The position numbers were made by a program, and so were the translations under genes. A stretch of 64,000 nucleotides of DNA. Source: HKCCE3408 sp039191215 (lineage in GTDB: Bacteria; Pseudomonadota; Alphaproteobacteria; Rhodobacterales; Rhodobacteraceae). The notes under the pieces are model-generated. The model was not told the origin of the DNA and searched no databases. It saw only the letters and a program-made list of their open reading frames with translations. The DNA is taken from positions 1 to 64,000 of the forward strand of contig JBCCXT010000012.1 in NCBI GenBank assembly GCA_039191215.1, given 5' to 3'. Each line of letters starts with the position of its first letter. Position 1 is the stretch's first letter. Below, piece by piece: positions 34,545 through 43,699 of the stretch.

Positions 34545-34682
34545 ATGAACAAAGAAGATCAGACACTTTCGCTTATTGCTGACATGCTCGGCGATGATCC
34601 GTACGACGTTGACGCCGATACCGATACCCTGCTCGATGAAGAATGGGATGGCGGCGAGGACGTGTTTGCCGAGCTCGGCTAA
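34545..34682 (+). CDS. Small acidic protein (45 residues)
   Basis: ATG 34545 is preceded by GGGGAGA at good spacing and opens 45 codons to TAA. The product is very acidic, with repeated Asp/Glu (DDPYDVDADTDTLLDEEWD), no cysteine, no membrane segment and no signal peptide. It starts MNKEDQTLSLIADMLG. It looks like a real short gene from its ribosome site and its isolated position between the divergent edd operon and the convergent aglK gene. No family is recognised. It could be a small regulator or an Asp-rich protein; evidence is limited to the ORF, RBS and composition. Confidence 0.5.
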   Translation: MNKEDQTLSLIADMLGDDPYDVDADTDTLLDEEWDGGEDVFAELG

Positions 34683-34724
34683 CGGCTCGCAAGAATAAGC
34701 GCCACGCACTCGCGCGCAGCCCGG

Positions 34725-35858
34725 CTAATGCGGCTGCACGCCGGGCACGAACACGTTGTCGTCGCGGTGGCGCAGGCTGATCCCGTCGCGAAACACATGC
34801 ACTTTGGCAGGCTCCGCCGTCAGGCGCACATCACTTCCCTTCAGACCGCCATGAATGCCCGGCAGTTTGCCGATCACCGGGTTTGCGTCCGGCGCGTCGC
34901 GCTTGAAGTACAATAATGTGACCTCGCCCAAAGCCTCGGTGATCTCAACCGTGCCGTGATAGGCGAAATCCCCCCCGCTTGTTTCCGTCATATCCTCCGG
35001 CCGGATGCCGACCTGCACGCGCGCGCCCTGATCGTCCGGTTCGGACGGATAATCCGATTGAATTGTGCCGCCGCCCTGATCGAGCTTCAGCGTGGTCTGC
35101 GCCCCTGTTCCGACAATCTCGCCGCCGATCAAGTTCATCGCCGGTGAGCCGATGAACTGCGCCACAAAGGTCGAGTTCGGCCGCTCATAAAGATCGAGCG
35201 GCGCGCCAACCTGGGCCACACCGCCGCCCGCCAGCACCACAATTCGAGAGGCTAGCGTCATCGCCTCGACCTGATCATGGGTCACATAGATCATCGTGCT
35301 TTCGGGCATCTGCTCTTTCAGTTGCGCGATCTCGATGCGGGTGGCGACCCGCAAGGCCGCATCAAGGTTCGAAAGCGGCTCATCAAAGAGATACACTTTC
35401 GGGTCGCGAACGATTGCCCGCCCGATGGCAACGCGTTGCCGTTGCCCGCCGGACAGCGCCTTGGGGAGCCGGTCAAGAAAGTTGGTCAATTGCAGCTTTT
35501 CGGCGGCCGCTTCGACGGAGGCGTTGATCTCGGATTTGGATTTGCCCGCAATCTGCAACGCAAAGGCCATGTTATCGCGCACAGTCATATGCGGGTAAAG
35601 CGCGTAGGATTGAAACACCATTGCAATGCCGCGCTCGGAGGGGGGGACGTCGTTTACCACATCGCCATCGATTTCAAGCGCGCCGCCCGAGATCTTCTCT
35701 AGGCCCGCAATCATCCGCAGCAATGTTGACTTGCCGCAACCCGACGGGCCGACGAACACAATCAACTCACCCTGTTCGATATCCAGATTGACATCGGACA
35801 GGACCTTAACCGTGCCGCCATAGACCTTTTCAACATCCGTCAGTTTTAGATTGGCCAT
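34725..35858 (-). CDS. aglK: Alpha-glucoside ABC transporter ATP-binding protein
   Basis: A 377-residue ATPase of the MalK/UgpC/MsmK group. Walker A is GPSGCGKST, the signature LSGGQRQRVAIGRAI, Walker B VYLFDEPLSNLD and the switch VTHDQVEAMTLA; a C-terminal TOBE/OB regulatory domain spans about 240-370. I start at ATG 35858, where the usual MANLKLTDVEKVYGG begins. It is the last gene of aglEFGAK, 4 bp after aglA, and supplies energy to AglFG. Some ATPases of this type serve several sugar importers. Confidence 0.93.
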   Translation of the reverse strand: MANLKLTDVEKVYGGTVKVLSDVNLDIEQGELIVFVGPSGCGKSTLLRMIAGLEKISGGALEIDGDVVNDVPPSERGIAMVFQSYALYPHMTVRDNMAFALQIAGKSKSEINASVEAAAEKLQLTNFLDRLPKALSGGQRQRVAIGRAIVRDPKVYLFDEPLSNLDAALRVATRIEIAQLKEQMPESTMIYVTHDQVEAMTLASRIVVLAGGGVAQVGAPLDLYERPNSTFVAQFIGSPAMNLIGGEIVGTGAQTTLKLDQGGGTIQSDYPSEPDDQGARVQVGIRPEDMTETSGGDFAYHGTVEITEALGEVTLLYFKRDAPDANPVIGKLPGIHGGLKGSDVRLTAEPAKVHVFRDGISLRHRDDNVFVPGVQPH

Positions 35859-35862
35859 GGTC

Positions 35863-37515
35863 TTAGTCCTCTTTATCGACGCCGAAATACGCCTGGTAGG
35901 CCGGCACAGTGACGCTGTCGGTGCCAGGCTCAGCCGCAAAGGGCGTGCCTGCGACTTCTTGCCAATTGCCGCCAGGCAAGCTCAGCACCCGGGTGTCGGG
36001 CCCGGTATTAAACGCACATAGCAGACGCGTCCCTTCGTGCTGACGTGTGAATGCCAGCAGATCACCGGCGGCCTCGACAAGCTTGAAATCACCCTTCACA
36101 AGCACCGGGTGGGCTTTGCGAAAGGCAATCATCGCGCGGTAAAAGCTCAACGTGCTGCCGCTGTCGGCCTGATTTGCAACCGCGCGCGCCATATGTTCCA
36201 TCGCCATCGGCAACCAGGGTTTGGCATCCGAAAAACCGCCCTGGCGATTGTCAGCGATCCAAGGCATCGGTGTGCGGCAGCCGTCGCGTCCGCGGAATTT
36301 CGGCCAAAACCGGATGCCGTAGGGGTCTTGTAGCTCTTCGTACGCGACATAGGCCTCTGTCAGCCCCAATTCTTCACCCTGATACAGACAGACCGATCCG
36401 CGCAAGCACAGCAGGATTGCGGCATACACCCGAAGGGCTGCTTCGCTAAGTGACCAGCGGCTGGCGTGGCGCACGACGTCGTGGTTTGAAAACGCCCAAC
36501 AGGCCCAGCTTTCTGGCGCCTCATCGACAAACCGGGTCATGACCTGACCGATCCGCTCCGGCGTGGGGTAGTTACCGGACAGAAAATCAAAGCCGTAACA
36601 CATGTGCAAAAGATGATCGCCCTGGGTGTAGTCGCGCTGGATCTCGAGCCCGCGCTGCGCCTCGCCAACCTCACCCACCGATGCGGTCGCATCAAAGTCA
36701 TCCATCACCGCGCGTAACGCGCGCAGGAAGTCCAGGTTCTCCGGCCGGTTCTTGTCGTAGAGATGGTTCTGGAAATTGTACGGGTTCACCGCCGGGGCGG
36801 TGTCGTCATTGACCTCTTCGGGGGTGAGTGCCGGGTTGTCGCGCAAGTCCTGGTCGTGGACGTAGAAATTCACCGTATCCAGCCGGAACCCATCAACGCC
36901 GCGCTCCAACCAGAAGCGCGCCACATCGAGCAACTCCAGCTGCACCTGCGGCTCGTGAAAATTCAAATCGGGCTGGTCGGTCAGAAAGTTATGCAGGTAG
37001 TACTGCATCCGCTCGCCGTCCCATTCCCAGGCCGAGCCACCAAAGATCGACAGCCAGTTATTAGGCGGCGTACCGTCGGCTTGCGGATCGGCCCAGACAT
37101 ACCAATTTGCCTTGGCGTTTTCCTGGTTTTTGCGGCTTTCCTGAAACCACGGATGCTCGATCGATGTGTGGCTGAGCACCAGGTCGATCAGTACCCTGAG
37201 GCCCAATTCATGCGCGCGGTCGACAAGCGCGTCGAAATCGCCGAGTGAGCCGAACATCGGATCAACATCGCGGTAATCGCTGACATCGTAGCCGAAATCC
37301 TTCATTGGCGAGCGGAAGAAGGGCGAGATCCAGATCGCATCCACGCCCAGATCGGCCACATAAGGCAGCCTGTGGATAATGCCGGCTAAATCACCGATAC
37401 CGTCGCCGTTGCTGTCCTGAAAGCTGCGCGGATAGATCTGATAGATTACCGCGCCGCGCCACCAGTCTTTGTCGGGGGCCAGCACATGTTCGGGGGCTGC
37501 TTGCATCAGGTTCAT
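35863..37515 (-). CDS. aglA: Alpha-glucosidase, GH13
   Basis: A 550-residue cytoplasmic glycoside hydrolase of the oligo-1,6-glucosidase/alpha-glucosidase type. It opens WWRGAVIYQIYPRSFQDSNG; the catalytic nucleophile Asp is in GFRLDTVNFY, the acid/base Glu in SVGEVGEAQ, and the transition-state Asp in FSNHDVVRH. It hydrolyses imported alpha-glucosides such as sucrose, maltose or trehalose to glucose. I start at ATG 37515, 10 bp after the aglG stop. The set aglEFG-aglA-aglK matches the order known from Sinorhizobium. Confidence 0.94.
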   Translation of the reverse strand: MNLMQAAPEHVLAPDKDWWRGAVIYQIYPRSFQDSNGDGIGDLAGIIHRLPYVADLGVDAIWISPFFRSPMKDFGYDVSDYRDVDPMFGSLGDFDALVDRAHELGLRVLIDLVLSHTSIEHPWFQESRKNQENAKANWYVWADPQADGTPPNNWLSIFGGSAWEWDGERMQYYLHNFLTDQPDLNFHEPQVQLELLDVARFWLERGVDGFRLDTVNFYVHDQDLRDNPALTPEEVNDDTAPAVNPYNFQNHLYDKNRPENLDFLRALRAVMDDFDATASVGEVGEAQRGLEIQRDYTQGDHLLHMCYGFDFLSGNYPTPERIGQVMTRFVDEAPESWACWAFSNHDVVRHASRWSLSEAALRVYAAILLCLRGSVCLYQGEELGLTEAYVAYEELQDPYGIRFWPKFRGRDGCRTPMPWIADNRQGGFSDAKPWLPMAMEHMARAVANQADSGSTLSFYRAMIAFRKAHPVLVKGDFKLVEAAGDLLAFTRQHEGTRLLCAFNTGPDTRVLSLPGGNWQEVAGTPFAAEPGTDSVTVPAYQAYFGVDKED

Positions 37516-37525
37516 GGTGCAAAAC

Positions 37526-38680
37526 CTATTTGACCGACCCGGCGAGAAGACCCCGCACCAGGTAGCGTTGCATGGTGAAAAAGACGAGAAGCGGGACCGC
37601 GATGGACACAAAGGCGGCCGCCGCCAGAATACCCCAATCGCCGCCGCGGCTGCCCAATAGGTCGTCGGCGATGCGCACTGTCATCACCCAGCTTTCATCG
37701 TTGGAGGGCAGGAATACTTTTGCCACCAGCAGGTCATTCCAGGTCCACAGGAACTGGAAGATTGCAAAGCTTGCCAATGCCGGGAAGCTGAGTGGCAAGA
37801 TGATCTTGGTGAAAACCTGAAAATCAGTGGCGCCGTCAACTTTGGCGCTTTCGATGATGTCGCGCGGCAATCCGACCATGTAATTGCGTAACAGATAGAT
37901 GGCGAGGGGCAGGCCAAAGCCGGTATGGGCCAGCCAGATACCAACAAAGCTCTGGCCGATGCCAACCTGCTGGTGCAATTTCAGAAGCGGCACAAGGGCC
38001 AGTTGCAGGGGCACGACAAGCAAGCCCACCACGGCGGCAATCAACAAGCCTCGGCCCGGGAAATCCATCCATGCCAAGGCGTAGGCCGCAAATGCCGCGA
38101 TCAGGATCGGGATCACCGTGGCGGGAATCGTCACGGTCAGCGTGTTGATAAAGGCGCGCCCCATCCCGGCGCCGCCCAGTACCGTATCGTAGTTTTCGAG
38201 ATCGAAATCGGGCGGCGTTTCGGCCACGAAATAGATCCGCGGAAAGCCCTCTTCATCCGGGTTTTCACTGGTCGAAAAGGTGAAACTGCCATCGGCGCGC
38301 ACCACCGTTGTGCCGTCATCGCGGTTTTCGGCCTCCGTCCCGGCAGCAAATCCACCTGGGTCACGACCCGTCAGGCCAAAGGCGGCGATGGTCGGGCGAT
38401 CCGGCCCGAACTGATCGGCCACTTCGGAGGCGTCAAAAACGTTGCCCTCAATCACCCAAAGATCACCCGATGGCGCAAAGTCGCCTTCAGCGCGCGCGCG
38501 AAAGCTTTGCTCGACGGGAAAGAGGCTCTGCCACCAGCCCGAGGCGGTGATCTGATCGCGGTCGCGGAATGAGCTGACGGCCAGGCCAATTGTCGGGATC
38601 AGCCAGATCACAACCAACAACACAACTGTGACATTGGTGACCAGGACAAGCGAGGATTTGGTGCCGGCGATATTGTCCAT
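37526..38680 (-). CDS. aglG: Alpha-glucoside ABC transporter permease
   Basis: A 384-residue inner-membrane permease of the MalG type. A first helix (about 14-34) is followed by an unusually long periplasmic segment (about 40-170), characteristic of AglG, then five more helices. The EAA-type ATPase contact loop is ESAKVDGATDFQVFTKIILPLS. It starts 3 bp after aglF. With AglF it forms the channel for periplasmic alpha-glucosides delivered by AglE. Confidence 0.92.
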   Translation of the reverse strand: MDNIAGTKSSLVLVTNVTVVLLVVIWLIPTIGLAVSSFRDRDQITASGWWQSLFPVEQSFRARAEGDFAPSGDLWVIEGNVFDASEVADQFGPDRPTIAAFGLTGRDPGGFAAGTEAENRDDGTTVVRADGSFTFSTSENPDEEGFPRIYFVAETPPDFDLENYDTVLGGAGMGRAFINTLTVTIPATVIPILIAAFAAYALAWMDFPGRGLLIAAVVGLLVVPLQLALVPLLKLHQQVGIGQSFVGIWLAHTGFGLPLAIYLLRNYMVGLPRDIIESAKVDGATDFQVFTKIILPLSFPALASFAIFQFLWTWNDLLVAKVFLPSNDESWVMTVRIADDLLGSRGGDWGILAAAAFVSIAVPLLVFFTMQRYLVRGLLAGSVK

Positions 38681-38683
38681 GGC

Positions 38684-39661
38684 TTAACGCATCTCCTTGC
38701 GGGCTTGGGCGATATTCCAGATCATCACCGGCAACACGATCAGCATGATCACAAAGGCCACCGCCGTCGCCCTACCATCGTCGCGGAACATGAAATCCAT
38801 CATGTAACTGGGCAGGATTTCGGTGTTAAAATTGCCACCCGTCATCGCATAGACGATGTCAAAGACCTTCAGCACCAGGATCGTGATCGTTGTCCAAACC
38901 ACAACGATGGTGCCCATGATCTGCGGCACCTTGATACGAAAGAAAATCTGCATCGGGCTGGCGCCATCGATGATCGCAGCCTCAACGGTTTCCTCTGGGA
39001 TGCCGCGCAACGCCGCCGACAAGATCACCATGGCAAAGCCCGTCTGGATCCAGATCAAAATGACCATCAGAAAGAAGTTGTTCCAAAACGGTATCTGCAG
39101 CGGGTCGATTGCTTCGGCGCCGAACATGTCGCGCACGGCGTTGATGATGCCGATATCGGGGTCGTTGGCGTAGACGAATTTCCAGATGAGCGAGGCGCCG
39201 ACAAAGCTGATCGCCATCGGCATGAAGATGATCGACTTGGCGATATTGCCCCAGGCCAGCCGGTCGGTCAGTTGGGCGACAAGTAGGCCCAGAAAGGTCG
39301 CCATTGCTGGCACCACAAGCGCCCAGAGGAAATTGTTGAAAAACGCGGTCTGAAAGGCTGGGTCGGCGAACAGGCTGGCATAATTGCCAAATCCGATGAA
39401 TTCGTTGCCCGCCCGATTGTAGAGCGAGCGTATGAACGAGCCCACAACCGGATAGGCGAGATAAAGGCCCAAGGCAAAAATCGCGGGAAACAGAAACAGC
39501 CAGGGGCGAACGGCATTGGCGCGGTTGATGTTGCGCCCGGCCTGCGCGCCCCGCGCCGGAAAGATAACCTGATCGAGGACCAAATTGGCCAGGTAGAAGT
39601 ACCCGATACAACCGCCCACCCCAACAATGATGGTGACGAGGCCCTGCAAAATTGGGGTCAT
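38684..39661 (-). CDS. aglF: Alpha-glucoside ABC transporter permease
   Basis: A 325-residue inner-membrane permease of the MalF type, with about eight helices including an extra N-terminal pair. The EAA loop is ETVEAAIIDGASPMQIFFRIKVP. It is separated from aglE by 111 bp and from aglG by 3 bp. Confidence 0.92.
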   Translation of the reverse strand: MTPILQGLVTIIVGVGGCIGYFYLANLVLDQVIFPARGAQAGRNINRANAVRPWLFLFPAIFALGLYLAYPVVGSFIRSLYNRAGNEFIGFGNYASLFADPAFQTAFFNNFLWALVVPAMATFLGLLVAQLTDRLAWGNIAKSIIFMPMAISFVGASLIWKFVYANDPDIGIINAVRDMFGAEAIDPLQIPFWNNFFLMVILIWIQTGFAMVILSAALRGIPEETVEAAIIDGASPMQIFFRIKVPQIMGTIVVVWTTITILVLKVFDIVYAMTGGNFNTEILPSYMMDFMFRDDGRATAVAFVIMLIVLPVMIWNIAQARKEMR

Positions 39662-39772
39662 GTCCGGTTTCTCCGTCGCTCAGGATTTGGCGGATAGATC
39701 ACCGCGTGGAATTCTGCCGATGGCGCCCCGGCCGATGTGCTTTGGCCGGGGCAATCGCGTGCGGACCAATGC

Positions 39773-41116
39773 CTACTGGATCGAATCCCACCGCTCCTGG
39801 ATCATGGTCGCGACCGCACCGGCATCCTCGCCGGTTGTGAAGTCGACCATGCCGGACCAGAAGACACCGGCGCCGATCTCGGCGGGCATCAAGTCTGAGG
39901 CATCGAACCGGAAGGTTGTCGCACCCAGCAAGATGTCGTTCATCTGCCGGACCTGCGGGTCGGTGAAGACATCGGCATTGACGCCGGTATGGGGGGTCAA
40001 AAAGCCCGACTGAGCCATCCAAACTTCATGCGCAATGGGCGTCTGCAGCCACTCGATAAAGACCCGTGTGGCTTCGCTGTCTTCGGTGATCGAGAACATC
40101 GTGCCCGCGCCCAAAACCGGATTGCCCAGATCTTCTGCCGCGAAGGACGGGAAGTAGAAGAAATCCGAATCCGAGCCTTCCGGGAAGAAGGTCGGAATGA
40201 ACGACGCCTGGCGGTGCATGTAGCATTCCGGCGGGAAGCTGAAGAGACCGGCAGGGCTTTCGCGGAAATCGGTGGTCGCCGCCGCGGCCGAGCCGCCGGA
40301 GACGTAATCCTCGTTGCGCACGAAGGTCCCAAAGGTTTCGATCGCATTGACCACGCGCGGGTCATCGAACGGGATCTCGTTGCTTACCCAGCCATCGTAA
40401 ACGTCAGGGCTTTGGGTGCGCAGCATGATATCTTCGACCCAGTCGGTTGCAGGCCAGCCAGTTGCGGCGCCCGAGCCCAAACCGATGCACCAGGGCGTGC
40501 CACCGTCTTCGACAATCAGATCGGACAGTGCCAGCAGATCTTCCATCGTCTCAGGCACGTCATAGCCTGCTTCATCGAAAGCCTCAGGGCTGTACCAGAC
40601 AAGCGACTTCACATCGACCTTATAGAAGAAGCCGTATAACCCTTCGGACCCATCAGGGCCGGCAGCGCTGGCCAGCGACACCCAGGACGACCCGGCGGCA
40701 TAGTTTTCTTCCAACCAGGCGGCAGTTTCATCGCCCATAACAGCAAGCTCACCAGCCGCGGCAAGGTCGGTCATAAGACCGGGCTGGGGGAATACGGCGA
40801 TATTGGGCGGTGTGTCGGCCTGTGTGGCGATCACGATATCCTGCTCAAAACTGTCCGAGCCGGAATACTCGACCGCAGCACCTGTCGCCGCTTCGAAATA
40901 GGCGGCCATCGAATCGAACAGCTCGGCATCCAGTCCGGTCCATGGACCGGTAATGGTCACGGTCTGACCGCTCAGGTCATGTGCCGCCGCAAAGGCCTCA
41001 TAACTCTCCCAGTTAAAGCCGCCATCGCCCGGGGCAAACAGCAAATGGCCATCCGCCTGAGCGGCACCCGCCACGAGTGCCAAGGCTGCCGCGCTCGCAA
41101 AAAGCTGCGTCTTCAT
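39773..41116 (-). CDS. aglE: Alpha-glucoside-binding periplasmic protein
   Basis: A 447-residue extracytoplasmic solute-binding protein of family 1. ATG 41116 has GGGAGGAAAT upstream and gives a clean signal peptide (MKTQLFASAAALALVAGAAQA); upstream in-frame codons are not coding. The mature part begins with binding-protein features (TVTITGPWTGLDAELFDSM). It is the first and probably most highly expressed gene of the operon. A CAAAGCGCTTTG palindrome lies 58 bp before its start, so repression by AglR is expected. Confidence 0.93.
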   Translation of the reverse strand: MKTQLFASAAALALVAGAAQADGHLLFAPGDGGFNWESYEAFAAAHDLSGQTVTITGPWTGLDAELFDSMAAYFEAATGAAVEYSGSDSFEQDIVIATQADTPPNIAVFPQPGLMTDLAAAGELAVMGDETAAWLEENYAAGSSWVSLASAAGPDGSEGLYGFFYKVDVKSLVWYSPEAFDEAGYDVPETMEDLLALSDLIVEDGGTPWCIGLGSGAATGWPATDWVEDIMLRTQSPDVYDGWVSNEIPFDDPRVVNAIETFGTFVRNEDYVSGGSAAAATTDFRESPAGLFSFPPECYMHRQASFIPTFFPEGSDSDFFYFPSFAAEDLGNPVLGAGTMFSITEDSEATRVFIEWLQTPIAHEVWMAQSGFLTPHTGVNADVFTDPQVRQMNDILLGATTFRFDASDLMPAEIGAGVFWSGMVDFTTGEDAGAVATMIQERWDSIQ

Positions 41117-41173
41117 GATTTCCTCCCGCAAATGTGCTCTGCCGCTCATGTAGCAGATCAAAACCCCCGCCTT

Positions 41174-41185
41174 CAAAGCGCTTTG
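41174..41185. promoter_or_regulatory. AglR operator 1 (perfect palindrome)
   Basis: CAAAGCGCTTTG is a perfect 12-bp palindrome of LacI-family type in the 241-bp gap between divergent aglE and aglR, 58 bp before the aglE start codon. It probably overlaps the aglE promoter. Confidence 0.7.
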
Positions 41186-41335
41186 GGTATTTTGCAAAGT
41201 CTCATCTGCGACCGTGAAAGTCAATTCCCTTCTGGCACCTTCTGACACTAAACAGAAATTTCGCAGCTGCAGCAAACATTTCTGCGGTTGCGTCTTTGAC
41301 AGATCTGCAATCCCTAGATACGGTCGCCCCGTAAT

Positions 41336-41347
41336 CGAAGCGCTTTG
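41336..41347. promoter_or_regulatory. AglR operator 2 (one mismatch)
   Basis: CGAAGCGCTTTG differs from operator 1 at one base and lies 10 bp before the aglR start codon, over or next to its ribosome site (GGAAAGCGGA). It suggests autoregulation. The two sites are 162 bp apart, so looping is possible. Confidence 0.6.
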
Positions 41348-41357
41348 GAAAGCGGAA

Positions 41358-42380
41358 ATGAACCTCAAAGAGCTCGCCGACTCTCTCAATCTGTCTCAGA
41401 CGACCGTGAGCCGGGCGCTGAACGGCTACCCGGAAGTGCGTGAGGAAACCCGAGACCGGGTACTCAAAGCTGCGCAGGCCGCTAACTATCAGCCAAACAG
41501 CCGCGCTCGGCGCCTGGCGACCGGCCGCTCCATGGCCGTCGGCCATGTCATCCCGCTCAGCGATCAGCATCAAATGGTCAATCCAATTTTTGCCGATTTC
41601 CTCGCCGGTGCCGGTGAGGTCTGTGCCCGCGTCGGGTATGATTTGGTATTGTCGGTTGTGGCGGAAACCGAGGTGGAGGCTGCCTATCGCAAGATGGCCT
41701 CCAACGGGTCGGTTGACGGGCTGATGGTGCATGGGCCACGAACCGAAGACCCGCGCATCGCCCTTTTGCAATCGCTTGGCCTCCCCTTCATCGTGCATGG
41801 CCGCAGCGCCGCTCCGGAAAGCTATTCATGGCTTGATATCGAGAACCGCACCGCCTTTCGCCAGGCCACTGACCTGCTCCTTGATCTCGGCCATCGCCGC
41901 ATTGGTCTGCTAAACGGATTTACCGACTTCGACTTCGCCCACCGCCGCCAACGCGGCTATGAGCAAGCCCTAGACGCGCGCGGCGTCGCCTTTGATGAAG
42001 CCCTGGTGCGCACCGACGAGATGACGGAAAGCTTCGGTTACCGCGCTGCAAAGGAGCTTTTGGCCCGCGAAAACCCGGTCACCGCGATGATGACTTCCTC
42101 GGTGCTGATCGCGGTCGGCGCGCGCCGCGCCGTGGCCGAACGCGGCTGGCAGCTTGGCCGCGAAGTGTCTTTGGTGACGCATGACGACGTTCTGTCTTAC
42201 CTTCCCAATGCGGGCGACGGGCCGGCATTCACCGCGACGCGAAGCCCCGTTCGGGCCGCGGGCAGTCGCGCGGCAGAGATGCTGATGGAGCTCATCGACA
42301 GCCCCAATACGGGCCCGCGGCAGGAACTATGGCCGGTCGAAATCACTTTGGGCCGCACAACTGGGCCCTGCCTGACATGA
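41358..42380 (+). CDS. aglR: LacI-family repressor of the agl genes
   Basis: A 340-residue regulator. The LacI helix-turn-helix occupies residues 1-25 (MNLKELADSLNLSQTTVSRA), with the hinge at about 45-58 (NSRARRLATGRSMAVG) and a sugar-binding PBP-like domain after residue 60. I start at ATG 41358; earlier in-frame codons cover the promoter region and the second operator. It is divergent from aglEFGAK and its stop overlaps the next ATG as ATGA. Confidence 0.92.
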   Translation: MNLKELADSLNLSQTTVSRALNGYPEVREETRDRVLKAAQAANYQPNSRARRLATGRSMAVGHVIPLSDQHQMVNPIFADFLAGAGEVCARVGYDLVLSVVAETEVEAAYRKMASNGSVDGLMVHGPRTEDPRIALLQSLGLPFIVHGRSAAPESYSWLDIENRTAFRQATDLLLDLGHRRIGLLNGFTDFDFAHRRQRGYEQALDARGVAFDEALVRTDEMTESFGYRAAKELLARENPVTAMMTSSVLIAVGARRAVAERGWQLGREVSLVTHDDVLSYLPNAGDGPAFTATRSPVRAAGSRAAEMLMELIDSPNTGPRQELWPVEITLGRTTGPCLT

Positions 42381-43699
42381 ACGCGACCATGCCCCAGACG
42401 CGCGCCGATTTTCCGGAAGGATTCCTTTTTGGCGTTGCCACCTCCGCCTATCAGATTGAGGGCCACCAACAGGGCGGCGCCGGGCTGACCCACTGGGACA
42501 GCTTTGCCGCGACGCCAGGAAATGTTGTCAGGGCAGAGAACGGTGCGCTGGCCTGTGACCATCTCAACCGGCTCGACGAAGACCTGGACCTGATTGCCGG
42601 GTTGGGCTCTGATTGTTACCGCTTTTCAACATCTTGGGCGCGTGTTCTGCCGGAGGGCCGGGGCGCGATAAATGGCGAGGGTCTCGATTTCTACGACCGG
42701 CTGGTCGACGGCCTTTTGGCGCGGGACATCAAGCCGGCCGCCACGCTTTACCATTGGGAGCTGCCGCAGCCCCTGTCTGATCTGGGCGGTTGGCGCAACC
42801 GTGACATTGCAAACTGGTTTGCCGATTTCACCGAAACCATTATGTCTCGTATCGGCGATCGGGTCTGGTCCGCCGCCCCGATCAATGAGCCCTGGTGCGT
42901 CGGCTGGCTCAGCCATTTTGATGGCCATCACGCCCCCGGTCTGCGCGACATCCGGGCCACCGCGCGGGCCATGCATCATGTGCTTTTGTCCCATGGCCGT
43001 GCCCTGCAGGTGATGCGCGGCTTGGGCATGCAGAACCTGGGCGCGGTTTGCAATATGGAATGGGCCAGCCCGGCCGATGACAGCGCCGAGGCGGCACGCG
43101 CGGCCGAAACGTATGACGCGACCTATAACCACTTTTTCCTGTCGGGCCTGTTTCACGGCACCTACCCAGATGCCGCACTCGCCGGGCTCGGCCCGCATCT
43201 GCCGGAAAATTGGCAGGACGATTTCGACACGATCCAGGCACCGCTCGATTGGCTCGGCGTGAACTATTATACGCGCAAACTTCTGGCCCATGCGCCCGGC
43301 CCTTGGCCGAATTTCCGCGAAGTGCCCGGCCCCTTGCCCAAAACCCAAATGGGATGGGAGGTCTATCCTCAAGGCCTGACCGATTTCCTGACCCGAACCG
43401 CGCAACGCTATTCCGGCGGCCTGCCGATTTATGTGACTGAAAACGGGATGGCCTCGACTGCGCCGCAAAATGACGCCGATCGCATCGCCTACTTGGCCGC
43501 GCATCTTGAAGCCACACGCGCCGCAATCGCCCAGGGCGCACCGGTAAAAGGCTATTTTGTCTGGTCGCTTTTGGACAATTACGAATGGGCGCTTGGCTAC
43601 GAAAAGCGCTTTGGCTTGGTACATGTAGATTTCGAAACACTGGTGCGCAGCCCGAAAGCATCCTATGACGCGCTTAGGAAATTTTGGGACGGCGCATAA
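42377..43699 (+). CDS. Beta-glucosidase, GH1
   Basis: A 440-residue cytoplasmic glycoside hydrolase of family 1. It opens FPEGFLFGVATSAYQIEG; the acid/base Glu is in PINEPWCVGW and the nucleophile Glu in YVTENGMAS. The ATG overlaps the aglR stop (ATGA), and its own stop overlaps glk (TAATG). Its presence in an alpha-glucoside operon means that beta-linked glucosides are also handled, with glucose as the common product. No signal peptide is seen. Confidence 0.94.
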   Translation: MNATMPQTRADFPEGFLFGVATSAYQIEGHQQGGAGLTHWDSFAATPGNVVRAENGALACDHLNRLDEDLDLIAGLGSDCYRFSTSWARVLPEGRGAINGEGLDFYDRLVDGLLARDIKPAATLYHWELPQPLSDLGGWRNRDIANWFADFTETIMSRIGDRVWSAAPINEPWCVGWLSHFDGHHAPGLRDIRATARAMHHVLLSHGRALQVMRGLGMQNLGAVCNMEWASPADDSAEAARAAETYDATYNHFFLSGLFHGTYPDAALAGLGPHLPENWQDDFDTIQAPLDWLGVNYYTRKLLAHAPGPWPNFREVPGPLPKTQMGWEVYPQGLTDFLTRTAQRYSGGLPIYVTENGMASTAPQNDADRIAYLAAHLEATRAAIAQGAPVKGYFVWSLLDNYEWALGYEKRFGLVHVDFETLVRSPKASYDALRKFWDGA

